A DNA stretch of 64,000 bases from Sorangium aterium (GTDB taxonomy: Bacteria > Myxococcota_A > Polyangia > Polyangiales > Polyangiaceae), in contig NZ_JAQNDK010000006.1 in the NCBI RefSeq assembly GCF_028368935.1, positions 975,501 through 1,039,500 on the forward strand. Direction: 5' to 3'. Position 1 is the first letter of the stretch, and every line of letters starts with the position of its first letter. The notes below the pieces were generated by a model. The model saw only the letters and a program-made list of their open reading frames with translations. It searched no databases and was not told where the DNA came from. Below, in pieces: positions 1-6,923 of this stretch. The translations under genes and the position numbers were made by a program.

Positions 1-1
1 G

Positions 2-418
2 GCCGTGCGGCTCATCCGGCTCGACCGCGCGGCGCCCCACGTCCGGGTGGACCAGGCCTGTCCCGACTCGCTCGTCGTCATCGGCGACCGGCGCGAGCTC
101 GTCCAGGTCTTCGTCAACCTGCTCGCGAACGCCCGCGACGCGTCCGAGGCCGGCGCGCTCATCGCCGTCCGAGGGTGGATCGAGGCCGGCCAGATCGTTG
201 TCGAGGTCGAGGACCACGGCAGCGGCATCCCCGAGGAGCTCCTCGCCGCGGTGCTGGAGCCGTTCGTGACGACGAAGCGCGACCCGAGCGGCACGGGGCT
301 CGGCCTGCCGCTCTCGCGCTCGATCGTCGAGGATCACGGCGGGACCCTCGCGCTGCGGAGCGCGGTGGGGCGGGGGACGACGGTCGTCGTCCGGCTGCCG
401 CTCGCGGGCGCGGGGTGA
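2..418 (+). CDS. Sensor histidine kinase, C-terminal ATPase part (5' truncated by window)
   Basis: The reading frame is open from the window edge, so the N-terminal sensor and phospho-acceptor parts lie outside. What remains is a GHKL/HATPase_c domain. The N box reads ELVQVFVNLLANARDAS, the G1 box VEDHGSGIP and the G2 box GTGLGLPLS, followed by the usual terminal strand VRLPL. It binds ATP and phosphorylates the conserved His of its own DHp domain. No response regulator follows in the window, so its partner is either upstream or unlinked. The GTG at position 5 is not a credible start because the fold would be incomplete. Confidence 0.93.
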   Translation, partial: AVRLIRLDRAAPHVRVDQACPDSLVVIGDRRELVQVFVNLLANARDASEAGALIAVRGWIEAGQIVVEVEDHGSGIPEELLAAVLEPFVTTKRDPSGTGLGLPLSRSIVEDHGGTLALRSAVGRGTTVVVRLPLAGAG

Positions 419-737
419 AGCGGTCGGCGCGGGACGTCGGGTGTTACCGATCGTAACGAGACGTGGCCGAACGAGCCCGCCAACGTGCTTGCCCCGTGGA
501 CGAACAGGTATTCTCAAGGCTGCTTGCGTGGTATTCAGATCAAAGAGAGCAGCATTCCGCGAGCCGGGGGTGACAGGGGCATCGCCCCACGCGCTGCCCG
601 GCCCCTCCTCCTCCTTCGTGTGCGAGGGAGGACGGGTCATGAACAACACTCTGGCTGCCTCTTTCCGCTCGGCGCGCCTGTAAGCCCGTCTCCGGCCCTC
701 TCGACAAGCGCTGGAACTCCTCCGAGGAACCGTTCTC
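419..737. other. Intergenic region, possible MFS promoter
   Basis: No coding sequence is credible in this 319-bp gap between the kinase end and the MFS gene. It holds a small hyphenated palindrome at 443-457 and a GAGGA ribosome binding site at 724-728. I cannot place a promoter with confidence. Confidence 0.5.
443..457. promoter_or_regulatory. Small palindrome GTTAC-N5-GTAAC
   Basis: A perfect 5-bp inverted repeat (gttac/gtaac) lies 25 bp after the kinase stop codon. It could be an operator or the base of a weak hairpin; nothing else supports a specific role. Confidence 0.3.
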
Positions 738-2117
738 ATGGCACAGACGTCTCCCCAAACCTTCGCCGTGACCCCCACGAGCAATGCCCCCGCGGCCGGG
801 CGTGAGGTTGTCAGCAGCTCCACGCTCTGGAAGGTCATCTTCGCGTCCGCTGGCGGCACGATGATCGAGTGGTACGACTTCTATATCTTCGGGAGTCTCG
901 CCGCGATCATCTCGACCCACTTCTTCCCGAAGGACAACCCGACCGCGAGCTTCCTCTTGACGCTCGGCACGTTCGCAACGGGCTTCGTCGTCCGCCCGTT
1001 CGGCGCGCTCGTGTTCGGGCGCATCGGCGATATCGTCGGTCGGAAGTACGCGTTCCTCGTGACGCTGCTGCTCATGGGCGGCGCGACGGCGCTCATCGGC
1101 TTCTTGCCGACGTACGACAAGATCGGGCTCCTCGCCCCGATCGCGCTCGTCCTGATACGCCTCGTTCAGGGCCTCGCGCTCGGCGGCGAGTACGGCGGCG
1201 CGGCGGTGTACGTCGCCGAGCACGCGCCCGACGAGAAGCGCGGCTTCTACACCTCGTTCATCCAGATCACGGCGACGCTCGGTCTGTTCATCTCGCTGGC
1301 GGTGATCCTCAGCACCCGCCTCCTCGTGGGCGAGGAGGCCTTCAAGGAATGGGGCTGGCGCATCCCGTTCCTCCTGTCGGTCCTCCTCGTCGGCGTGTCC
1401 TTCTACGTGCGTTCCCGCCTCAAGGAGTCGCCGATCTTCAGCAAGCTCAAGGCCGAGGGGAAGACGTCGACCGCTCCCATCAAGGACAGCCTCGGCAACA
1501 AGCGCAACTGGAAGGTCATCCTGGTCGCCCTCTTCGGCGCCACGGCCGGCCAGGGTGTGGTCTGGTACACGGGGCAGTTCTATGCCCTCTACTTCCTGCA
1601 GAACACGCTGAAGGTCCCGTTCATCACGGCCACCATCGTGATCGCCTCCGCGCTTGCCCTCGGCATGCCGTTCTTCGTGTTCTTCGGCGCGCTCTCGGAC
1701 CGCATCGGCCGCAAGAAGATCATGCTCGCGGGCAACCTGTGCGGCGCGATCGGCTTCTTCCCCGTGTTCTGGGCGATGAAGCAGAACGCGGACAACCCGG
1801 TCGTGCTCACCGCGCTCGTGTTCGTGCTCGTGCTGTTCGTCACGATGGTCTACGGCCCGATCGCGGCCTACCTTGTCGAGGCCTTCCCCGCGAAGGTGCG
1901 TTACACGTCGCTCTCGATCCCGTACCACGTCGGCAACGGCGTGTTCGGCGGGCTCTTGCCGCTCATCGCCTCGTCGGTGACGGTCGCGACGGGCAACATC
2001 TACGCGGGGCTCCTCTATCCGATCGCGGTGGCGCTCATCACCGTGGTCGTCGGCGGGATCTTCCTGAAAGAGCGCAGCGACGTGCGCCTCTGGGACGAGC
2101 TCGATCGCGCGGCTTGA
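738..2117 (+). CDS. MFS transporter, metabolite:H+ symporter (MHS) family
   Basis: This 459-residue inner-membrane protein has about 12 hydrophobic segments and the MHS-type start of TM1, IEWYDFYIFGSLA. Both copies of the MFS loop motif A are present: GRIGDIVGRK after TM2 and GALSDRIGRKK after TM8. The segment RLVQGLALGGEYGGA is typical of the ProP/KgtP/ShiA group of proton-coupled carriers for organic acids, osmolytes or aromatic acids. The substrate cannot be told from sequence. The ATG at 738 has GAGGA at 724-728. It is monocistronic, with a hairpin terminator directly after the stop codon. Confidence 0.93.
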   Translation: MAQTSPQTFAVTPTSNAPAAGREVVSSSTLWKVIFASAGGTMIEWYDFYIFGSLAAIISTHFFPKDNPTASFLLTLGTFATGFVVRPFGALVFGRIGDIVGRKYAFLVTLLLMGGATALIGFLPTYDKIGLLAPIALVLIRLVQGLALGGEYGGAAVYVAEHAPDEKRGFYTSFIQITATLGLFISLAVILSTRLLVGEEAFKEWGWRIPFLLSVLLVGVSFYVRSRLKESPIFSKLKAEGKTSTAPIKDSLGNKRNWKVILVALFGATAGQGVVWYTGQFYALYFLQNTLKVPFITATIVIASALALGMPFFVFFGALSDRIGRKKIMLAGNLCGAIGFFPVFWAMKQNADNPVVLTALVFVLVLFVTMVYGPIAAYLVEAFPAKVRYTSLSIPYHVGNGVFGGLLPLIASSVTVATGNIYAGLLYPIAVALITVVVGGIFLKERSDVRLWDELDRAA

Positions 2118-2129
2118 CCGCGATCTCCC

Positions 2130-2162
2130 GGCGGACGGAGCGCCGCTCGCGCACCGTCCGCC
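2130..2162 (+). terminator. Hairpin after MFS gene
   Basis: A perfect 9-bp stem (ggcggacgg/ccgtccgcc, 2130-2138 and 2154-2162) with a 15-nt loop starts 13 bp after the MFS stop. No U-tract follows, as is common in high-GC genomes. Confidence 0.5.
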
Positions 2163-2414
2163 GCCTCCCGCTCCTTGCAGATCCGTGAGATACGGGCTCA
2201 GCCGCCAGGCTCCGGAGCGAGGCATACGAAGGTACGCCGCCGCGAGCCGAACGACGCGGATGAGCCTGTAGAGCTGAGGCTCCTCCTCGAATTCCCGCGC
2301 TCACCTTGTCTCCGTCATATACCTGCCATTTCAGCTCCTAGGCGCCGCGCATCGTCCACGCAGAGCTGGTAGGGGCTCGGCCCCGGTGGCGCGGGAGGCC
2401 TCGGCGAACCGCCC

Positions 2415-2574
2415 GGCCCCCGTGGCGTGTGGTCGTCGCGCGCGGCACGGACGGGCTGAACTCGCCTGGGACGTCCTGTGCCCGACGTGCTGCGCACGCC
2501 GGACACAGGACGTCATTGGGGCTCAAACATCAGCCCGTCCGTGCCGCGCGCGACGACCACACGCCACGGGGGCC
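2415..2574. repeat. Perfect 44-bp inverted repeat (nested palindrome)
   Basis: The arm at 2415-2458 is the exact reverse complement of 2531-2574 over 44 bp. Inside the 72-bp spacer lies a second exact inverted repeat of 11 bp (2470-2480 and 2504-2514), and a third gtgc/gcac pair inside that. The whole 160-bp block can fold into one long stem with an inner stem-loop, as RNA or as a cruciform. There is no open frame of note and no transposase nearby. It could be a MITE-like element, a structured non-coding RNA or a terminator-like element. Confidence 0.9.
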
Positions 2575-2697
2575 TACGGGATGTGGGACGGCATGGGGTG
2601 AGCCTGGGCGATGAGGCGATTCAGCTGAGAGGCGCTCTGTTACCGCGTCGCTCGAGCGCGGCCCTGATTTCGAGCACGAGCCACAGCGGCCGCGAGG

Positions 2698-2731
2698 GCA
2701 CAGAGAGGTGCACCCGTGTGCTCTGTGCACC
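2698..2731. repeat. Hairpin with two alternative stems
   Basis: gcacagag (2698-2705) pairs with ctctgtgc (2721-2728). The overlapping ggtgcac (2707-2713) pairs with gtgcacc (2725-2731), so two mutually exclusive stems are possible. Function unknown. Confidence 0.35.
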
Positions 2732-3039
2732 CATGGTTCAAATAGTTTCTCTCGAAGGAACCTGGATGGTCATGGGAGACGCGATGTTGGTGAATCGCGT
2801 CGATGAATAGTTTTGTTGCTACTGATGGGCTTCAAGGCCTCCGATGTGCACTGTGCTTCTTCGTTACATCGAACCACAGCATGGTATTGACGCATCGCCT
2901 GCTTGAGAGAGCAATTGTGCTTGACTCGGTACGTGGTGTGATCGAAGGGTCTCTCGTCGGGAATCTGGAAATCGGGGGCTGCGAAACAAAGATAGGTTGA
3001 GCGCGCCGTGTCATCTGCTTTGCGCGCGGCGCGTCGGCG

Positions 3040-3093
3040 TGGCATCTTACGGCACTTGCTTGCGGCCGTCCGGCCGCTCCTAGGAGAAAATTT
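3040..3093 (+). promoter_or_regulatory. Leader conserved with the paralogue at 4948
   Basis: The 54 bp before the ATG match the 55 bp before the paralogous gene at 5003. Shared elements in order are tggcatctta, ttgcttgcggcc, a GC-rich stem (gcggccg/cggccgc, 3062-3077) and an aggaga ribosome binding site (3082-3087). Similarity stops upstream of 3040, so this was the 5' limit of a duplication. The block probably carries the promoter and translation start shared by both genes. Confidence 0.6.
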
Positions 3094-4599
3094 ATGCGCT
3101 TTGCTAGCTCGCTGAGCTTCGGCTTGGTTTCGATCGCTTGCTGCCTGGCTGCCTGCATCGCTGCGTCTCCAGACGACGAGGAGATCCTGTCGCTGGAGGG
3201 CGAGCTGCTCAGCTCGGACGGGACGATGTCGGCGGAGCTGTCGTACCAGTCGCAGTGGCCGACGGGGTACTGCGCCAACGTGACCGTGAAGAACGCGAGC
3301 TCGAAGGCGAGCACGTCGTGGGGAGTGGCGATCGGGCTCAACGGCGCGACGCTGGCCAACTCGTGGAACGCGCGGATCACACAATCGAACGGGACGCTGA
3401 ACGCGGCCAACGAGAGCTACAACGGCTCGCTGGGAGCAGGAGCGTCGACGACCTGGGGGTTCTGCGCGAACGGCACGGGGAAGCCCTCGATCACGTCGGT
3501 CAACGGCAACGGGAACGGAGGCTCGACGTCGGTGAGCTCGAGCAGCAGCGCTTCGAGCAGCTCCAGCAGCGCTTCTAGCAGCTCCAGCAGCAGCACCTCG
3601 GCCAGCTCTGGCGCAGGGGGCAGCGGCGGCTCGGGCGGGAGCGGCGGCTCGGGCGGCAGCGGTGGAGGCCCGGTGGTCAACTCCGGCCTTCCGACGCCCC
3701 CAGGCCCCAGCAACGTGGCGAAGCCGTCGGGCGCGGCCGGTGGGTTCAGGGTCATCAACTGGGCCGGCTTCACGGGCGCCGTGTCGTATACGTTCGACGA
3801 CTCGAACTCGAGCCAGATCCAGAACTACGACACGCTGAACGCGCTCGACGTTCCGTTCACCTTCTACCTCCAGACCGGCAAGACCGAATCGACGAATTCG
3901 GTGTGGCAAAGGGCGCTGAACGACGGGCACGAGCTCGGCAACCACACGAAGAGCCATTCGAGCAACGACAGCGGCGCCGATACGGACGCCGCGACGCAGT
4001 TCATCGAGAGCAGGTTCGGCACCAAGGTGTGGACGATGGCGGCTCCGAACGGCGCGTCCGTGTACTCGAGCATCGCCAGGACGCGCTTCCTCATCAACCG
4101 CGGAGTGTCCAACAACCTCATCGGCCCGAACGACTCGACCGATCCGTTCACGCTGCCCTGCTACATCCCGCCGACCGGCGCCTCCACGGCGACGCTGGAT
4201 CAGCAGGTCACGAGCGCGCGGGACGCCAAGAAGTGGCGCACCGTCCTGGTGCACGGCTTCACCGGCGGCTCCGATGGCGCCTATCAGCCCGTACAGCTCC
4301 AGGCCTTCGTCGACCACGTCAAGCACTCCAAGGCGCTCGGCGACATGTGGCTCGACAGCGTGGTCAACGTCGGCGCTTACTGGCGCGGCCAGAAGGCGGT
4401 CTCCTCCGCCAGCACCTCGACGTCCGGCGGCGCAACGACCTACACGTGGCAGCTGCCCGACCACTTCCCGCCGGGTAGGTACCTGCGCGTGACGGTCAAC
4501 GGCGGCACGCTCAAGCAGAACGGCGTTCCGCTGAGCTGGGATCCGCACGGCTACTACGAAGTGGCGCTCGACGCGAAGTCCGTGACGCTGTCGCCGTGA
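3094..4599 (+). CDS. Lipoprotein with CBM2 and NodB-type polysaccharide deacetylase domain
   Basis: 501 residues. The signal peptide ends in the lipobox LAAC with lipidated Cys21, so the protein should be membrane-anchored outside the cytoplasm. Residues about 45-133 form a family 2 carbohydrate-binding module (QWPTGYCANVTVKN, then SYNGSLGAGASTTWGFCANG), which usually binds cellulose or chitin. A poly-Ser and Gly-Ser linker spans about 147-192. The catalytic part, about 218-420, is a NodB-homology esterase: TFDD (D235, D236) and HTKSH (H284, H288) supply the catalytic Asp and metal ligands. The expected reaction is removal of N- or O-acetyl groups from a polysaccharide such as xylan or chitin. 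The start at 3094 follows AGGAGA at 3082. The first 170 residues are almost identical to those of the next gene. Confidence 0.88.
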   Translation: MRFASSLSFGLVSIACCLAACIAASPDDEEILSLEGELLSSDGTMSAELSYQSQWPTGYCANVTVKNASSKASTSWGVAIGLNGATLANSWNARITQSNGTLNAANESYNGSLGAGASTTWGFCANGTGKPSITSVNGNGNGGSTSVSSSSSASSSSSSASSSSSSSTSASSGAGGSGGSGGSGGSGGSGGGPVVNSGLPTPPGPSNVAKPSGAAGGFRVINWAGFTGAVSYTFDDSNSSQIQNYDTLNALDVPFTFYLQTGKTESTNSVWQRALNDGHELGNHTKSHSSNDSGADTDAATQFIESRFGTKVWTMAAPNGASVYSSIARTRFLINRGVSNNLIGPNDSTDPFTLPCYIPPTGASTATLDQQVTSARDAKKWRTVLVHGFTGGSDGAYQPVQLQAFVDHVKHSKALGDMWLDSVVNVGAYWRGQKAVSSASTSTSGGATTYTWQLPDHFPPGRYLRVTVNGGTLKQNGVPLSWDPHGYYEVALDAKSVTLSP

Positions 4600-4605
4600 C
4601 GAAGC

Positions 4606-4626
4606 GGGCCCGCGCCCGGCGGGCCC
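4606..4626 (+). terminator. GC hairpin after deacetylase gene
   Basis: A perfect 8-bp stem (gggcccgc/gcgggccc) with a 5-nt loop begins 7 bp after the stop codon. Confidence 0.5.
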
Positions 4627-4802
4627 CCTCCCGCCGCGACGCGGCCCGAGCAACCCGGACCCGAGTCAGCCGCGGAGCGCTCTGTCGCCGAGCGGCTGGA
4701 GCTCGCTTCTGGCCTCGTGAGAGCAGGAATCGACGAGGCACAGAGGGCACGGACGAGAGCGCGCAGGGGTGGTGGGGGCTTTGGCCGAAGGTGGGGATGT
4801 TG

Positions 4803-4873
4803 AACCGCCAAGACGCCAAAAGACGCCAAGAAAAATCTTAGAACTCTTGGCGTCTTTTGGCGCCTTGGCGGTT
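4803..4873. repeat. 28-bp near-perfect inverted repeat built of GACGCCAA units
   Basis: Arms 4803-4830 and 4846-4873 are complementary at 27 of 28 positions, with a 15-nt AT-rich loop. Each arm is itself made of direct repeats of the type (a)gacgccaa. It lies in the 403-bp spacer between the two CBM2 genes. It may act as a bidirectional terminator or be a dispersed palindromic repeat; the rest of the spacer shows nothing recognisable. Confidence 0.8.
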
Positions 4874-4947
4874 TCATCGTTCCGGCATGGCAGGGGAGTT
4901 CCCCCGCCTCCCCGCGAAGGAGCTCTGTGTCCTCCGCGGGTCCAACG

Positions 4948-5002
4948 TGGCATCTTATGGAGTTTGCTTGCGGCCCGCTCGGCCGCTTTCAGGAGAAGAA
5001 TT
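4948..5002 (+). promoter_or_regulatory. Duplicated leader of the second CBM2 gene
   Basis: This is the counterpart of 3040-3093, with the same order of elements. The stem here is gcggcc/ggccgc (4970-4986) and the ribosome binding site is aggaga (4991-4996). Confidence 0.6.
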
Positions 5003-6862
5003 ATGCGCTTTGCTAGCTTGCTGAGCTGGGGCTCCGTCTCGATCGCTTGCTGCCTGGCCGCCTGCATCGGCGCGTCTTCCGACGACGAAGAGATCCTGTC
5101 GCTGGAGGGCGAGCTGCTCAGCTCGGATGGGACGATGTCGGCGGAGCTGTCGTACCAGTCGCAGTGGCCGACGGGGTACTGCGCCAACGTGACCGTGAAG
5201 AACGCGAGCTCCAAGGCGAGCACCGCCTGGGGACTGGCGATCGGGCTCAACGGCGCGACGCTGGCCAACTCGTGGAACGCGCGGATCACGCAGTCGAACG
5301 GGACGCTGAACGCGACCAACGAGAGCTACAACGGCTCGCTGGGAGCGGGAGCGTCGACGACCTGGGGGTTCTGCGCGAACGGCACGGGGAAGCCCTCGAT
5401 CACGTCGGTCAACGGCAACGGGAACGGAGGCTCGACGTCGGCGAGCTCCAGCAGCGCTTCGAGCAGCTCGAGCAGCGCTTCGAGCAGCTCCAGCAGCAGC
5501 GCTTCGAGTAGCTCCAGCAGCAGCACCTCGGCCAGCTCTGGCGGAGGCGGCGCAGGCGGCAGCGGCGGCGCGGGCGGTAGCGGCGGCGCAGGTGGCAGCG
5601 GCGGCGCGGGCGGCAGCGGCGGCGCGGGCCCTGGCTGGGACTGGGCCGGTATCATCGGGACCGGTCAGAGCCTGTCGGTCGGGGCACAGGCCTCGCCGGC
5701 CAGGGCGACCACCCAGCGCCGTCACAACCTCAAGCTCTCGCTGGGCAACGCCTCGGTGCCTCCCTTCGATCCGAAAAACAGCTCGCTCTCGATGGTGCCG
5801 CTGGTCGAGCCGATCCGCGCGCTGGCCACGGGCTACCCGAGCGCGTATCCGCGCAACATCTATGGCGAGTCGCCGCATACGGCCATGGGGGACCAGATCA
5901 CGGCGCTCGTGCAGGCGGCGACGGGCGGCGATTACATCAGCGTTCACACGGTCGTCGGCGAGAGCGGACAGGCCATGTCGGTCATCCGGAAGGGCGCCAC
6001 CGACACCGGCTCGACGGGTCGGGCCTACGCGGCGTCGCTGTTCGAGGCCGCGGCGATCGCCCGCCTCGCCGGCGCGGCGGGCAAGACGTACGGCGTCGGC
6101 GCGATCGTGATCACCCACGGCGAGTCGGACGCCGGCAGCTCCAGCTACAAGAACGACCTCATCAAGCTCTGGTCGGACTACAACGCCGATATCAAGCCGC
6201 TGACCGGGCAGACCCGGTCGATCCCGATGTTCGTGTCGCAGCAGCACGCCTATCCGAGCGGCTCGAACCAGCGGTCGGCGGCCACGCTCGCGCAGTGGCA
6301 GGCCGGGATCGACCGCCCGGGCGACATCATCTGCTCCGGGCCGAAGTACCAGTACCCGTACGCGAGCGACAACATCCACATGACCGCGATCGGCTACGAG
6401 CGGCTCGGCGAGAAGCTCGGGCAGATCTATAGCGAGAAGGTCGTGCAGGGCCGTGACTGGCAGCCCCTGCAGCCGACGCGGGTCGAGCGCAGCGGTCGCG
6501 TCATCACGGTGCACTTCCACGTGCCCGTGCCGCCGCTCGCCTGGGACAGCTCGCTCCCCGCGCCGCACCAGAGCGCGCTCACCGAGTGGGCGCAGGGGCG
6601 CGGCTTCGAGGTCCGCACGGCGAGCACAAGGATCCCGATCAGCTCCGTCGCGATCTCGGGCGACACCGTGCGCATCACGGTCGGCAACGATCTCCCCGCG
6701 ACGGGCGTCTGGGTCGGCTACGCCATGACCAGCGACGGCACGGCGTTCTCCGGCCGGACGTGGCGCTCGGGCCAGCTGCGCGACTCCGATCCCTTCGTCG
6801 GATCGATGACGGGGACCGCACAGCCGAACTACGCGGTGGCGTTCGAGATGGCCGTGCCCTGA
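5003..6862 (+). CDS. Lipoprotein with CBM2 and SGNH-type acetylesterase domain
   Basis: 619 residues from the ATG at 5003. An upstream in-frame ATG at 4769 would put the lipobox 78 residues inside the protein, so I rejected it. The lipobox LAAC, the CBM2 module and the Ser-rich linker copy those of the preceding gene. After the Gly-Ser linker comes an SGNH hydrolase of the sialate O-acetylesterase/CE6-like type. Block I is IGTGQSLS (nucleophile Ser). VGESG and ITHGESDA follow, and the final block is DNIHMTAIGYERLG with the Asp-His pair. A beta-rich C-terminal part (about 490-619) is unassigned. It probably removes acetyl groups from plant or microbial polysaccharide and works with its neighbour on the same polymer. 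Confidence 0.85.
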   Translation: MRFASLLSWGSVSIACCLAACIGASSDDEEILSLEGELLSSDGTMSAELSYQSQWPTGYCANVTVKNASSKASTAWGLAIGLNGATLANSWNARITQSNGTLNATNESYNGSLGAGASTTWGFCANGTGKPSITSVNGNGNGGSTSASSSSASSSSSSASSSSSSSASSSSSSSTSASSGGGGAGGSGGAGGSGGAGGSGGAGGSGGAGPGWDWAGIIGTGQSLSVGAQASPARATTQRRHNLKLSLGNASVPPFDPKNSSLSMVPLVEPIRALATGYPSAYPRNIYGESPHTAMGDQITALVQAATGGDYISVHTVVGESGQAMSVIRKGATDTGSTGRAYAASLFEAAAIARLAGAAGKTYGVGAIVITHGESDAGSSSYKNDLIKLWSDYNADIKPLTGQTRSIPMFVSQQHAYPSGSNQRSAATLAQWQAGIDRPGDIICSGPKYQYPYASDNIHMTAIGYERLGEKLGQIYSEKVVQGRDWQPLQPTRVERSGRVITVHFHVPVPPLAWDSSLPAPHQSALTEWAQGRGFEVRTASTRIPISSVAISGDTVRITVGNDLPATGVWVGYAMTSDGTAFSGRTWRSGQLRDSDPFVGSMTGTAQPNYAVAFEMAVP

Positions 6863-6923
6863 GGCTCGCCGGCGCGGCGCCTATCTCGGGATCACAGCCA
6901 AGGGAGGACGCTCGCTCAGCCGT

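Larger units (their letters stand above)
2163..3039. other. Long non-coding spacer
   Basis: Nearly 900 bp without a credible gene. It contains the large palindrome at 2415-2574 and a hairpin at 2698-2731. From about 2740 to 3000 the base composition is clearly less GC-rich than its surroundings, and both strands have only short, unconvincing open frames there. This suggests imported or decayed DNA. Confidence 0.6.

Noticed and set aside
540-2225. Minus-strand open frame of 561 codons opposite the MFS gene
   Set aside because: Composition is Arg/Glu/Asp-rich without any domain, as expected from the reverse strand of a high-GC gene; the plus-strand transporter is unambiguous.
2803-3000. Plus-strand frame of 65 codons in the AT-richer patch
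   Set aside because: No ribosome binding site, no similarity and no support from context.
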